From the NCBI GenBank assembly GCA_003116875.1, contig BCKT01000008.1, positions 766,322 through 830,321 on the forward strand: a stretch of 64,000 nt of DNA, given 5' to 3'. Of the stretch, positions 12,680 through 23,902 are shown piece after piece (the stretch's first letter is position 1; the number at the start of each line of letters is the position of its first letter). Below the pieces are notes generated by a model. That model searched no databases. It had not been told where the DNA came from and was given only the letters and a program-made list of their open reading frames with translations. The position numbers and the translations under genes are program-made. This DNA is from Takashimella koratensis (Eukaryota; Basidiomycota; Tremellomycetes; Trichosporonales; Tetragoniomycetaceae).

Positions 12680-13393
12680 ATGACAACCCAGGCGTCGACT
12701 TCAGACCATCAACTCGTCACCGAGACCTTCGACATCACCGAACACACTTTCTTCATTGCGACCGTGTACAATAACACTGTTGATAACCCAACTGAACCCA
12801 GATACAAACATGGGCTCATCTTTCATACCGTCTGGTCTCCCAAAACCGGCATACTCAAACTCACCAAGCCACCCAGTCAGCCTTATGTACCTGTCCCTCC
12901 CGATAATCTGCTCGACATTTTACACTCGAACGCCAAGGATTTCCTCACGTCCCGAAAAGAAGAGATTGTTGGCTCTGCAAACTACTCAAAGACGTGGGAG
13001 GAGGAGGACGTGTCCTGGAGGAAAAGAGTCGATCGCATCTTGTGGGAATCTTACGGATATTTCCCTCCCCAAAACTTTTACCTCGTCACTTCCGCAGCGC
13101 TTGAGGCTGTCAAATCCGAAATCCAGACATTTCTCGCCGTTCACAAATCGCTTCCTTCCACCGTCACGATCACCGTCCAAGTCCCGAGCGACATTACGTC
13201 AAGTCAGGCAGCGCACGACTCAGTGACGTACAACTCAGTGTTCACCGACACGTTCGAGTTTCGCGAAGTCAGTAAGGGAACACTCACTGACGAAAGAGAA
13301 CAAGCCAAGCTCATTCGGAGGAGATATGCCGTCCGGCATGTGGTCAATGATCCATCACGAGTTCGTTCCGGCTTGGACACCCAACGAGACTGA
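12680..13393 (+). CDS. Orphan family protein P1 (tandem array member)
   Basis: Single uninterrupted frame, 237 aa, ATG in ACAATGAC. Not recognised. It shares a core with P2 and P3: an N-terminal beta-like stretch ('HTFFIATVYNNTV'), then 'LLDILHSNAKDFL', a 'NYSKTWEEEDVSWRKRV' block (Y-x2-W-x3-D-x2-W-x3-V in P2 as well), then 'YLVTSAALEAVKSEI' and a Thr/Val-rich strand ('STVTITVQVPSD'). No signal peptide or transmembrane helix. The absence of introns is unusual here, where most genes have 3-14 exons. Together with the local duplication this suggests a young, possibly retro-derived family. That origin is inference. Confidence 0.7.
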   Translation: MTTQASTSDHQLVTETFDITEHTFFIATVYNNTVDNPTEPRYKHGLIFHTVWSPKTGILKLTKPPSQPYVPVPPDNLLDILHSNAKDFLTSRKEEIVGSANYSKTWEEEDVSWRKRVDRILWESYGYFPPQNFYLVTSAALEAVKSEIQTFLAVHKSLPSTVTITVQVPSDITSSQAAHDSVTYNSVFTDTFEFREVSKGTLTDEREQAKLIRRRYAVRHVVNDPSRVRSGLDTQRD

Positions 13394-14288
13394 GGCAAGG
13401 CGAATTTCTGACCCAAGGGAGGGATGACTGAACCAAAGAAGATCCATCACATTCAGAAACAGGGGATCCGGGAGGAGCGGAAAGAGAGTAAAGGGGTAGA
13501 AAGAGGATGTACATCTTACTGTTGAACACATTCAATTTTCTTGTGTATTTTCATTGCCCCAGATGAAAGATCATGCAGTACCACTTCAGTAACACCTTAT
13601 GATAGTCCAATGTCCCTACTATCCACTTGAATCAAGTCATACTGTTCTGCAAGCTCACTGATCATCTTAGCGAGTGTGAACGGTTACCTCGAAGGATCGT
13701 TCACTTCCTCTCCGTTGAGCCGAGCTGGCTTAGGGATTGATCACCTGTGACTGTAGGAAGGTCCGGCCGAGTGTTCATTTTCCGAGTTGAACAAAAGCGC
13801 CTTGACACGGCTCACGCCTCTGCACCGTTGGTTCTCCTCCGACTCCGTCCTTTGAGCTGTTCGTTCCCTATGGGCTTGCGCGGATGGACACGGCTTTCAA
13901 CGGCACGCACCACACCCACGGAGGGCGGTAGAAAGTTCTACACATTTCGATAAAGTCCGCTCAAGGGGAACAACTCGCTTAGTGAAATGACCTTCCATTC
14001 ACGCCCAGGAACAGCCGGCTGGGCTTGAAGTATGCCAGCAGACCAGCCAAGTAGGCGGTTAGAAATTGAGAGTACAGGAAGAAACAGGTCGACCATTCCC
14101 TAATCCCCTGCTCTTTCCTCTTTTTTCGCACTTCTCTCCTTCATTTTCTGATTTTGTCTCTCCTCAGCCTGCACCGACAACTACTGTACACTCGGCGCAA
14201 ATTCACAAATCAACGCTCACTTCGTCTTCACCTGTCTTCGCCACCATCTCGTTTCACCACCCTCTCGGAGTTGCAATCGCCTGCGCAG
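13394..14288. other. P1-P2 spacer carrying a duplicated upstream block
   Basis: No gene. The part around 13870-13960 resembles 15808-15892 upstream of P3 (see regulatory entries). Confidence 0.5.
13929..13959 (+). promoter_or_regulatory. Duplicated 31-bp element with HSE-like palindrome, upstream of P2
   Basis: TAGAAAGTTCTA (13929-13940) contains the heat-shock-element arrangement nGAAnnTTCn. It is followed at fixed spacing by TCGATAAAGTCCG (13947-13959). The same pair with the same 18-bp offset occurs before P3. The element lies 330 bp before the P2 ATG. Confidence 0.5.
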
Positions 14289-14951
14289 ATGAACGATCCC
14301 ATCCTACCCGAATTGGTCCCGTTCATCTTGGAAAAGAATGTCACGTTTCTCAATATCACTTTCCACACCATCACAAACGACCCGGCTACTGACGGATGGG
14401 CTGTACATACCTGCTGGTCATGGCCCAAGGGCTTCTTGCAGCCCAGCGAGGACACGTTCAGCCCCAATCTCCTCAACAAGCTGCACGGATGCGCGAAGGA
14501 GTTTCTCAAGACGCAGAAGCTCAATGTGACGACAAATCCAGACTACAAGAAAGATTGGAAAGAAGCGGATCCCCTCTGGAGGGATTCTGTCGCTGAACTC
14601 GTTGAAGAAATGCCAGATCCCATATACCTCGTCTCTTCCCTGGCGCTCCAGCAGATAATCTCCCACTACGAAGCCATTGCATCCTCGGACGAGAAACGTT
14701 TGCCGACCACCGCCGAGATCGTCATCAACAGTTCCAAGGACGTGCCTTCGTTCTGTACCGTGCGCGACAAGGGAGCTCGGAAGACTGAGACGACTGGCGA
14801 CTTCGATTTGCGAGAGATCACGAGGACTTCCCAGGACGTGTGGATCTGGGAGAGCCTCCCTGGCGCCATCGTCCTGCGATCCAATTCGGCTGCCAAACGC
14901 AGAATTCTCGGAAGACTCGGAAACGAGGCGACAGACTTGCAGGAACGATGA
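14289..14951 (+). CDS. Orphan family protein P2 (tandem array member)
   Basis: Single frame, 220 aa. The ATG at 14289 (GCAGATGAAC) is the first ATG of the frame. Clear paralogue of P1: 'LLNKLHGCAKEFLKTQ' matches P1 'LLDILHSNAKDFLTSR', 'DYKKDWKEADPLWRDSV' matches 'NYSKTWEEEDVSWRKRV', 'IYLVSSLALQQII' matches 'FYLVTSAALEAVK', and 'FDLREI' matches 'FEFREV'. No targeting signal. The C-terminus (VWIWESLPGAIVLRS) can be aligned with the end of P3 (VYLWHADHTLHLEKS). Function unknown. Confidence 0.7.
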   Translation: MNDPILPELVPFILEKNVTFLNITFHTITNDPATDGWAVHTCWSWPKGFLQPSEDTFSPNLLNKLHGCAKEFLKTQKLNVTTNPDYKKDWKEADPLWRDSVAELVEEMPDPIYLVSSLALQQIISHYEAIASSDEKRLPTTAEIVINSSKDVPSFCTVRDKGARKTETTGDFDLREITRTSQDVWIWESLPGAIVLRSNSAAKRRILGRLGNEATDLQER

Positions 14952-16159
14952 AATGACATCTGAGAGGAGTGGCTAAATTGCGGAGATGTCAGAGGGAGGA
15001 ACGGACGAGATGAGGGCGAGACATGTACCATATATAGTCGAAGAGCGCGATGTGATTCGTGTTTTGGAAGAATTTTGTTCATAGGTAGAGTATGAGAAGT
15101 CATCTCTTATCAACCTGTCACTGTCAAGTACTTTTTGAACATCGGTTGCACCTACAGGGCTTCCATTCGCGCTTCACCCACTAACCAGCCGATTTTAACC
15201 AAGGAGGTCTGGGAAAACAAGTCAGGCTAAGATTTTGGTAATCTGGTGTTATTGGGCTGCTATTCTCGTAGCGACTCGATATTCTGTTCAAAGGTTAGCT
15301 GGTCCGGTCAGGAAGGGTCTTTTGCAGTCTGGGCTGTACATCCGTTGATTCTCTGAACCTACAGTAACAGCAAGCTCTGGATAGCTCTGCACAAAGGCCA
15401 ACAGGCTACTGATCAGCTGAAAATGTTTAAAAATTCTCCTCACCCAGCCCTCGCCTAACCATCGCATCCGCAAAGCTCACCCCGAAATTCTCTTTGCTGG
15501 ACTTGAGAACCAACGGTCCAAAGTAATCGTTGGGTTTTGCCAAGCTTGCACTAATGTAGTAGAGTGGCGCAGCCTGGTACTCGTTGGAAAAACGTCCTTT
15601 CATGTGCGGTTCACGCTGGCCACTGCCTGAAGAAGGCCGCTCTGTTCGTCTCTTCTGACGAGATTCAAGCCCGGCGCGCTAGCCGAAACCCTTCGGTATC
15701 GTCGCCGAGTTTCAGCTTCCCAACGTCGTTCGGTCGACGTCAATCTTTTGATTTACTACCTCAGCGGCATTCGGAATATGTCCTTTCATGTCCTTGCCTC
15801 AAAGGGCTTCGCACGGCAAGACGCGGCCAGTGACGGCTCTGACAATGCCCGTAGCAAGTGATAGAACGTTCTACAAGGCTCGATAAAGTCCGTATAGTTG
15901 GTGAACCTTTCATGGTAGAGGATGACGAGCCATGTCGCAATATGTCTAGATAGGGGATGCCGATTGCTTAAGAATAGGGGTTGTAGAGGGCTAACGGGCA
16001 GTTGCCCCACCCCCTCCCCCTCGCCTTTCCCAAACCCCTCTCTTCTCATTCAGTCAAGCACCACCACTACCACCACCATGTAAACGATCACCTCTCCGTT
16101 GCCCACTAGCAACCTCCTTCTCTTCGTACTCGATTCACATTTGTTACTCCTCGCTGAAG
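14952..16159. other. P2-P3 spacer
   Basis: No supported gene. It carries the second copy of the upstream block. Several short open frames lack conservation. Confidence 0.45.
15862..15892 (+). promoter_or_regulatory. Duplicated 31-bp element with perfect palindrome, upstream of P3
   Basis: TAGAACGTTCTA (15862-15873) is a perfect 12-bp palindrome with an nGAAnnTTCn core. It is followed by TCGATAAAGTCCG at 15880-15892, the same offset as the copy at 13929. It lies 268 bp before the P3 ATG. Confidence 0.5.
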
Positions 16160-16939
16160 ATGGTCGACAACGGTGCACCGACCGCGTCTACTACCTTTAC
16201 CGCCTCCACGACCAGCATGGCAAACACAAACCGACGCACAAAACGAAGTGTTGAGACTTTCACCGTTTCTGCGAAAGACAAGTTTGTCTGTCCCTTCATT
16301 GGCACCCTGTCAGCCGATCCTGTGCGCGATGGTGTACACTATGGCGTTCTCGTCTACTCCCGAGATGAAGGATTCCAAGTTCTCGAAACCAATCCCATTG
16401 ATCCCTCCGACCGGAAAAATCTTCCTCAATACATGGCCCACCCCTACACCGAAAACCCGAATGCAGTGGAAAAATACAACCTCTCCAACTACCTCCTGAA
16501 GCTTGCGGACGATTCGACCGAGCAAATGGCGAACAAGATTCTCGACAAGAAGCAAACGTCATTCCACTCCGATTCGGCCTCCGACATCAACTGGACGTCC
16601 GAGCAGATGTGGTGGAGTGGGCAAGTCGAGACTTTCGTGTACGAGCGTACGAATGAGCCCATTCACGTCATTTCCGCCTCCGGTTGGCAAGAGATACTTC
16701 CTCAGCTCAACGCGGCCAAAGATCACGAAGATCCCATTGAAGTGGAAGTCACCGTCCCTCCCGTAGACCCGGGAAAGGTGTCGACCAAGTACATGACAAT
16801 CGAGACACATGTCGATACAAGCTATTTGATCATCTCGAGCGACACGGAGGGAGCCACCGTCAAGAGAGGCAACCTTGAGCCGGGCACGAAGGTTTACTTG
16901 TGGCATGCTGATCATACCCTACACCTCGAAAAGTCGTAG
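16160..16939 (+). CDS. Orphan family protein P3 (tandem array member, divergent)
   Basis: Single frame, 259 aa, ATG in GAAGATGGTC. It is the most divergent of the three but keeps the layout: 'VHYGVLVYSRDEGFQVL', 'LSNYLLKLADDSTEQM', the W-rich block 'INWTSEQMWWSGQVETF', then 'IHVISASGWQEILPQL' and 'IEVEVTVPPVD'. A Thr/Ser-rich N-terminal extension of about 35 residues is private to P3. A possible 48-nt intron (GTTTAC at 16892 to TAG at 16939) would replace the last residues with a longer basic-acidic tail ending at 17038. The unspliced end aligns better with P2 and is preferred. Function unknown. Confidence 0.65.
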   Translation: MVDNGAPTASTTFTASTTSMANTNRRTKRSVETFTVSAKDKFVCPFIGTLSADPVRDGVHYGVLVYSRDEGFQVLETNPIDPSDRKNLPQYMAHPYTENPNAVEKYNLSNYLLKLADDSTEQMANKILDKKQTSFHSDSASDINWTSEQMWWSGQVETFVYERTNEPIHVISASGWQEILPQLNAAKDHEDPIEVEVTVPPVDPGKVSTKYMTIETHVDTSYLIISSDTEGATVKRGNLEPGTKVYLWHADHTLHLEKS

Positions 16940-17964
16940 CGGACCGTCGGTTGCGGTGCCCGCCGCTACAAACGCGTCGACGAGTACAATGTGGACGCCA
17001 TTCATGATGACAAACAGCAAGCAGGCGGTGACGACTAGGGGGGATGCAACCGCGGACGTGGACTCAAAATGGGGCGACCCAGAGTGGGAATCCATTCTAC
17101 AACAGCGCAAGCGAGGAGAGCGCAAGCAACGGTGGCACCAGAGACGATTGAGCGCTTCGCCGAGGATATTGGAAGCGTCCATCGGGGACACGGGGGAGGA
17201 CGAAGAGACTGATCAAGACGAAATCGATCCCGACGACGACAACGATTGAGGGGGAACGAGTGCTGGGTCGTCGAGAGCAAACGGCGACAGCAACAACCTT
17301 GTGAGAGACTTGAGATTTGAGAGATTTTTTGGACTATAGCTCGACACGGATTGGAAGAATGATTTTTGGCCGAGTTTAAGAGGAGCATCTCTTTTCCCTC
17401 TTCCCAAACACACCAGTACCGCTGCCGTGCAAACAACAAAAAAATTCAAAAAAAAATTAAAAAAAAAAAAAAACCAAAAAAAGAAAAGAAAAACACAGAG
17501 CTACAGATCAAGGCGGGGAGATAATTAGAACGTCGTCTTCTTTGGTACGTTGTAGGATGCCTGTCAAAAGCGATGGTGAAAGGAGAGCCACCACTCTGTC
17601 CATATGTATTTTTTAAAGTTGTACGTTCGGCGGCTTCATCTATACCACGGACCCCTCTGACCAGACATACTTGATTCTCGGTAGACTGATGATACCGACA
17701 CTGGCTGAACTTCGTCTCTCCACTCAGTGTAGCTGCTTCGCTCGATTTAATGCAAGATGCCTGAATGCATATTTGAGATTTTACACAATCCATCCCCGGG
17801 ACACGGTTCTCCTACATCGTCGGCCAAATCTTCATCTGATCCATGATCGACGAGCGAACCAGATGAAAACCTGCTTCTATCTCCCATCAAACCTTCTTCC
17901 CGCTTGTTCTGTTTGCTATTGCCGCTTCGACTCCTGTCGCGCTCCAATTCCCTACATGTTCATT
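16940..17964. other. P3 3' region and CCT6 3' flank, with A-rich tract
   Basis: Convergent spacer. 17438-17490 is strongly A-rich. An open frame ending at 17249 encodes an acidic tail (GDTGEDEETDQDEIDPDDDND region, 17160-17246). I cannot attach it to a gene. Otherwise nothing recognised. Confidence 0.45.
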
Positions 17965-20590
17965 TTACTGTGGTCCAGGTCCGTCGGGCTTGAGCCTGAA
18001 GAACAGTCAGCGAATGATTTCTGGCCCCATTGTCACAAAAGGCCATGACCAGACTCACGATGACCTGCCCGCGCGCAAGATCTCGTCCGTACCCAAAAGG
18101 TTAACAGCAATGACCGAGCTAAACAGTGTCAGCCAGCTTCCGTGTCTAACGACATGCAAAAGTTCGTCCAGTCCTCACACCAGCCGTGGGCAAAATCTAC
18201 GCCTACTCACCACGAGTGCAACATCTGCCTCTTGACGCGGTAGTTGTCCCAAACGCCCTCTGTGACCGGGTTCATCGGCTCTCCCGACTTGAGGTCCAGA
18301 CCAACGGGGTCATCCGTCTCCTCTTTCTCCTGCTGCAGCGCAACAATCGTATCCTGGACATCGTAACCTCCGTTTGCCGCCAACGTCTTCGGGATGACAA
18401 GAAGAGCCTCAGCAAACGCAAGGACACCGAGCTTGGCACGGCCCTTGGTCGATTTCAATGCGCTCTGGAGGTGAAGCGAGCAAGCGACTTCGAATGCACC
18501 AGCACCGGGGATGACGGAACCGTCTTCAACGGCGTTCTTGACGGATCGGAAACCGTCGCGAAGCGCGTCCTGGATCTGAGCCATCGTGTGCGCGTTGGGT
18601 CCTACAAACAATGACAAAGTGTTAGCAGGTGATTAGAACATGACTAAAACCCCGGCGAAGGAAGTATCACGTCGTCGAAATTGGACTCACCCTTGATGAG
18701 CATGGTGACCGAGCGGGGCTCCTTGACATCCTCGACAAACGTGTACTTCTCCTCTCCAAGAGTGTGCTCGTAGACTAAGTTGGCCCAACCGAGGATGTCC
18801 GGGGTGAGGTCGTCGACCGAGTTTTGTGCGATACCTCCACAAGCCAGTTGCAATCTGTTCACCATCAGTGTTCTGCCAGACGCACGAGCCAAGAACAAGT
18901 ACACCCGTTGGTTGCATCACCTGTTGAGAGGCCAACACTCACCGCTCCATATTCCTCCGCTTGGCTCGGCGAAGCGCAAAGATTCCGTTCTTTGCCAAAA
19001 CGTCAAGCGACATGGGGTCGATACCCTTCTGGTTGACGATCACAAAGCTCTTGGCCTTCTCACCCGACCCAACAGCCTGGTCGCAGACAGCATTCTTCAG
19101 CTCGACAATCTTCTTCAATTTAGCGTCGACGAATCGGCGTTCAGACTCGACGAGTTTCTCACGCTGTTCCGCGGACGAGTAGAAGAAACCCGAGTTGATC
19201 TCGCTAAATTCCGTGTCAACTACTTCAATGTCGACTTGACCAAACAAGGGAGAGGAAGGTACTCACGTCTTCTCGTACTCGAGCGACACGTTGAGGGTGA
19301 GGATGTAAGCGTTCTCGACTCGCTTGGGCATGTCAGGGTGCCTCGCGCCGTGGTCCATGACGAGACCTCGAACGAGCTGGGTGTCGGTCTCTGTCCGGTG
19401 CTGCATCTTCATCACCTCAATCATGTGGAGGTCGATCGGGTCCGGTCGGGCACCCTCGGGCGCATCAGCGGGAAGAGCAGGTCGGATCGCAAGAACGGCA
19501 TCGACGACATCGGCAGCGAGCTTCTGGGCAAGCTTGCTGTGCAGTTTGGTGGACAAGGAAGTGTAGGCGACGTTGATGAGGTCGGCTCGGTCGAGGGCAG
19601 GAGTCTGCTTGAATGTCTCGAGGAACTTGAAGGCGGGTCAGCATTATGGTGAAAGCGATTGATATGCTGGGACCTGATCTCAATTCAGAGCACGATACCC
19701 ACCGACAATGCCTCCTTCTTTGCCAAGTCAAAGCCCTCGCCAATCACACGAGGGTGCACGCCCTCCGAGATGTACCGGTCCGCCTGCTTCAACAGCTCGC
19801 CGACAAGCAGAACAACCGACGTCGTTCCGTCTCCGACCTGCTCGTCCTGCGCTACCGCTGTACGAGCAATCATCGCAGCCGTCGGGTTCTGTGATTCAGT
19901 GTCAGCTACCGCGCGCTCTTGGCAGGACAGCTAATTATGACAATCATGATGCAATCGAAATATCTGTGCTTACTTGGATCTGCATTTCAGAGAGGAGCAC
20001 TTTGCCGTCCTACCAAAAGTTAGCAACAAGGTTCAAAGAATCCGAAAGCCAGCGCTAAGGTATAGATGAGGGTAGAGCTCACTTTGGTCATCTTGATCTG
20101 TCCCGAACCATCAACAAGCATCTTGATCGTACCTCGCGGTCCTGTACACGCGTGTCAGCTTGATTTGCCTTCTGAAAAGATCCACAGAAGCTTGGAGCAA
20201 ATCTCACCGAGGTTGCTCTTGACGACGTTTGCGAGACCGACGGCTCCGGCCTGCGCAGATTGTCAGCGGGACAGCGTTCAACGATACCAACGGGCACCAA
20301 TTGCTCCAATCGCCTCCACCCGGTCTCGAGCAGCAAAATCATGCCGTACACCCTCCCTCAGAAGGCCGCATTGCAAAGGATCAGATGTCTGAAGATTTCC
20401 CGTGCCCTCGATGAAATCCAAGTCCAGCGAGGTCGGCCAACCACCATCATGTGGAACCCGACCACCTGAACCGCGCGCACGAGCCATTGATCGTTCACTT
20501 CCTGTCTCATCCACGTACCGTGTTGACCTGGAGTGCCTGGGATCTCCTAATACTTTCTGCGCGCGGGTTAATGAGCTCGAGACTGGACAT
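17965..20590 (-). CDS. CCT6: T-complex protein 1 subunit zeta (CCT6)
   Basis: Eleven exons (minus): 20590-20519, 20250-20208, 20141-20083, 20009-19974, 19888-19703, 19625-19267, 19203-18943, 18854-18691, 18601-18211, 18118-18059, 17995-17965. Total 553 aa, the usual CCT6 length. It starts [12 protein letters not shown]. Diagnostic stretches are '[18 protein letters not shown]', '[19 protein letters not shown]' (ATP-binding GDGTT), '[20 protein letters not shown]', '[19 protein letters not shown]', '[10 protein letters not shown]' class residues, and '[16 protein letters not shown]'. CCT6 is one of eight paralogous subunits of the cytosolic TRiC/CCT chaperonin, which folds actin, tubulin and WD-repeat proteins. 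Subunit identity rests on the zeta-specific [12 protein letters not shown] and VWDNY segments. A small Ala/Pro/Glu-rich insert (about residues 190-205) is unusual but lies in a variable loop. Intron 1 is 268 nt, the others about 50-90. Confidence 0.97.
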
Positions 20591-20860
20591 GGCTGTGAAG
20601 TCTAGAGGGTCAGGGGTAAAGTGAAGAGTGATAGATTGAGATGGAAAATGGGTGTTGGCTCGTCGAGATGACAGAGCGTTCTCGAAAAAACGCGCGGGGC
20701 GTGGACGTGTGGAGAATTGATACATGCAGTGTACTTGATCCACATCGCTCCGTCCCCCTAAGTCTTACTGCCGTCCCTTGGTTTACTTGCAAGCAGTCTG
20801 CAACAGACCTGTTCAATTCTCAATTCCAGTCAAGCGACCTGCCTGTTCACCCATACTCCG
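20591..20860. promoter_or_regulatory. Divergent promoter between CCT6 and the RS-rich gene
   Basis: Only 270 bp separate the two start codons, so the genes share a bidirectional control region. No TATA box or named element is evident. Confidence 0.5.
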
Positions 20861-22526
20861 ATGCCATCCCTCAACAGCGTGGTCAACAACCTCGTCCGCG
20901 CAGCCGCATCCGTACCCATCGATATATCCGATGCCGATCTCGATGCACACGTCGCTCGGCTGCTCGCGGATGAAGCCAAGTTGAAGGAGGCAAAGTGGAG
21001 CGAGCTGGGGCTTGGGGCGTTTCTTGGAAGAGACGGACCTGAAGCGTGAGTGGAAACGAGTTTTGCTTTGGCCTTTGACAGACGTGCCTTCAAACTGGCG
21101 TTCTTCCATGTCTTTCCGTCTTGTAGTCCCATATCTCTTTTCTGCACTTTGCTGACCCACAGACAGACCCGATCCATCACTACCCAAACCCAACAAGCGT
21201 TTTCTCGCTAGCGTCATTCGCACCGTTGACGGCCACAACGCCGCTCTCCTGCGCCAACAAGAGCGCGAGCGATCACAGAGCGAGCGTGAACGTCTTCGCG
21301 GTAGCTCCGGTCTTACTGGTAGTGGGAGCACAGAGGGGAGTAGAAGTGCTGCGGGGCCGAGCCGGGGCGGAGCGGCGAGATTGTTTGGTGGTGCGTTGAG
21401 AGGGGCGACAGAGAGAGGGCCGACAGAGCGCAGCCGAGGGAAGGAGAGGGAGAGAGACGGAGGCAGGAATGGGAAGGAGAAGCAGAGGGACGAGGAAAGG
21501 GAGAGAAGCGAACGGAGAGATAGGGAAAGAAGTAGAGAGCTCGAGAAGGGGAGGGATGCTGATCGATCAGCTAGGAGACCAGGAGACGATAGAGAGAAGG
21601 AGAAAGAGCGGTCACGGTACAAGAACGACGAAAGCAACGAGAGGAGAGAACGCGATAAACGTAAAGAGAGCGGTCGATCACGGTACCGAGACGACGAGGA
21701 TGATGAAGACGACCGGCGGAGGGACCGTGACCGCGACGACGACAGGAAGCGCCGCGATCGTGATCGGGATAGGGAACGTGACCGGGACCGGAGCCGCAGT
21801 GTTGAACGGGACGAAGAACGACGGTATCGCCGACACCGTGCTCGGTCAGATGACGAGAGCGACGATGCTGGTTACCGGGAGCGGAGGAACAGAGACAAGA
21901 CGGACAAAGCGGTCGAGAAGTCTCGTGAAGGCCGTGACCGCCGTGATCGCGAGCGAGAACGCGATCGTGATCGTGACCACGACCGAAGCCATCGCCGGCG
22001 CCAGTCAAGATCCGTCTCTCCACGCGCTAAACACCGCTCAAAGTCTAACAAGGCCAAAGAAGCCGGGGACGACCACGACCGGCGCCCGGCTCACAATGAG
22101 GACGAGGATACCCACGATATTGGGCCCGCAGAGACGGCGCCGTCCAAAATGGATCGGTACTTTAAGCGCGACTACGATCCTCGCCTTGATTTTGGGGACG
22201 CCGCTGTGCCGGCCTCGGGCCTTGTCGCGGACGTGGGATGGGACAATATGCTTGCTGTGTTGAAGGAGAAAGGCCGAAAGGTGGGCCACTGTTTATTGTA
22301 GTGATCAAAGAAGCAGGACAAAAAGCTGATCCAGTTATGATTTTTGTAGCGACGAAGAAACTCACCTATGCTCTCAGCGTCGCCGGAACCTGAGCGAAAG
22401 GTGAAGACGGAAAAGATCAGGTCGACGTATGGGCCAATCACGAGTGCGAGTAGTGAAAAGGTGGACGTCATGGGGATGGAGTATGTCAAGAAAGGAGGGG
22501 TGAGGGAGTGGGACAAGGGGAAGTAG
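20861..22526 (+). CDS. Arg/Asp/Ser-rich (RS/RD) nuclear protein, probable splicing-associated factor
   Basis: Exons 20861-21045, 21167-22280, 22350-22526, 491 aa. The N-terminus (MPSLNSVVNNLVRAAASV to about 60) is a folded-looking helical module, linked by 'PKPNKRFLASVIRTVDGHN'. Residues about 110-340 are an extreme R/D/E/S/K-rich domain with RD, RE and RS dipeptides, typical of SR-related splicing proteins. A conserved-looking C-terminal module follows: 'MDRYFKRDYDPRLDFG', 'VGWDNMLAVLKEKG', and the end 'GMEYVKKGGVREWDKGK'. That composition implies a nuclear RNA-processing role, but I do not recognise the exact family. The third exon is fixed by frame (CGAAAG|GTGGGC to GTAG|CGA). Confidence 0.75.
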
Positions 22527-22752
22527 TTCTTCGCTCTGGCGACCAGGCCCAGTCGGGAGTGTGTGATCTTGTCGAGGCTGTCCTATATCATTGGATGGGA
22601 ACGCTATCTGAGGACCAAGACTTGTTTTCACTCCGATCCCGTGCCATATTGTATGAACATCATGGTATAGCATCGCTTGACGTGAGCTCTTGACTCATTG
22701 AGTTGGGTATCTACATGCGGGACGTTGAGAAACATGATTACCTTGTCCGCTT

Positions 22753-23902
22753 TTATTTGCCCTTCCACAAAGACGAGATGATGTTGGAGACGAGCTGTAG
22801 CGGGAAAAGGGAGAGCAACGAGCCAAGTCGCGAAAGAGCTCAATCAGCATGGTGACTAAATGCAACAGAGAAAAGGGCGAACTCACCGTGCGGGCGTAAG
22901 GAATGTAGCTCAACGAGTACCTGCAGAAAGGCAGGAAATGGGTCGTCAGTTGATGACCACCAGCCTGAATGGAGAGCGTAGGGTAAGATGTTAATACGAA
23001 CCAAAGGAAGCACAGGTACTCGACGATAACGAAGACAATGCACAAGATCGCCGGAAGAATGAACGCCTGACCAGATGTCAGCATCACCGTCCAGGCCCGG
23101 CAGTCCCAGGAATAGACGGGGAGAACGTACAGAGACAAAGCACATGACGATAGAGGCGATAAGGAGGACAGTTGCGACGAGTCGCTTGAGCTCGAACATG
23201 CTCTTCAACTGTTTCTCGAACGTGCTACAAGAGGGCAGCTCAGCAAACGACGCTGATTACAGGCAGAGAAACGGGCAGGGTGGGTGAACGTACACGAGGA
23301 AGCCAGTCCCGACGAGACTGAGGATCGCGCCGACGCCGAAGAGAGCTGATTTGAGGTACATTAGCTTCTGTATAGCTGGTGTTGAAGAAGGAAGAAGAGG
23401 GCTTACTCGCAAACGCGCCTGTCGCGCCGAGGAACAACAAGATCGCGCCAACGAGTTGAACAGCGAGCCCACCGATATAGCCTAGCGAAGGGACCGAGAT
23501 CACGAGTCAGCAATGTCCTAGTCAAGAATGTGTGTGTCGCGGCAGCTCGAGTGTAGGAGTACGGTTGAAAACGAAACCCAATGACGGCAGTAGATATCGT
23601 CAACTCACATGCGGAGAAGCCGAGGATCCGTTGGTATGGACTCAGCTTGAGCATCGCAAACGACGGGCTCTCCTATTTCGTCGATGAGTAAAAGTTGCGA
23701 ATGGGGCAAGGATGGGGGAATACTCACGCCGCCGAAGATGGTGTCGTTGGGCGCATCGAGATCTGTAAGCCGAGCGGAGTTAGCTTGGGCCCAAGCTTGG
23801 TAGAACAACGGATGCTGGGCGCGGCGAATTGGAGTGGGGCTGGATGTAGGTGCGCGAGTGTGGGGAGATGGAGAACGTACTAAGCCAGCCTGGACGAGAC
23901 AT
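22753..23902 (-). CDS. SFT2: SFT2-like vesicle transport membrane protein
   Basis: Nine exons (minus): 23902-23881, 23762-23728, 23672-23609, 23481-23407, 23345-23294, 23224-23131, 23066-23002, 22920-22887, 22794-22753. Total 160 aa, with several exons of 22-52 nt. Family marks are 'SFAMLKLSPYQRILGFSAC', four hydrophobic helices, 'TFEKQLKSMFELKRLVATV' between helices 2 and 3, and 'YSLSYIPYARTLVSNI' at the C-terminus. In yeast Sft2 acts with Got1 in retrograde transport to the Golgi. The final exon was chosen because only the acceptor CTACAG at 22795 restores the hydrophobic LVSNIISSLW ending. The gene is convergent with the RS-rich gene. Confidence 0.88.

Noticed and set aside
14154..14288. 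Upstream extension of P2
   Set aside because: It begins at TTG. No ATG occurs before 14289, and P1 has no matching extension.
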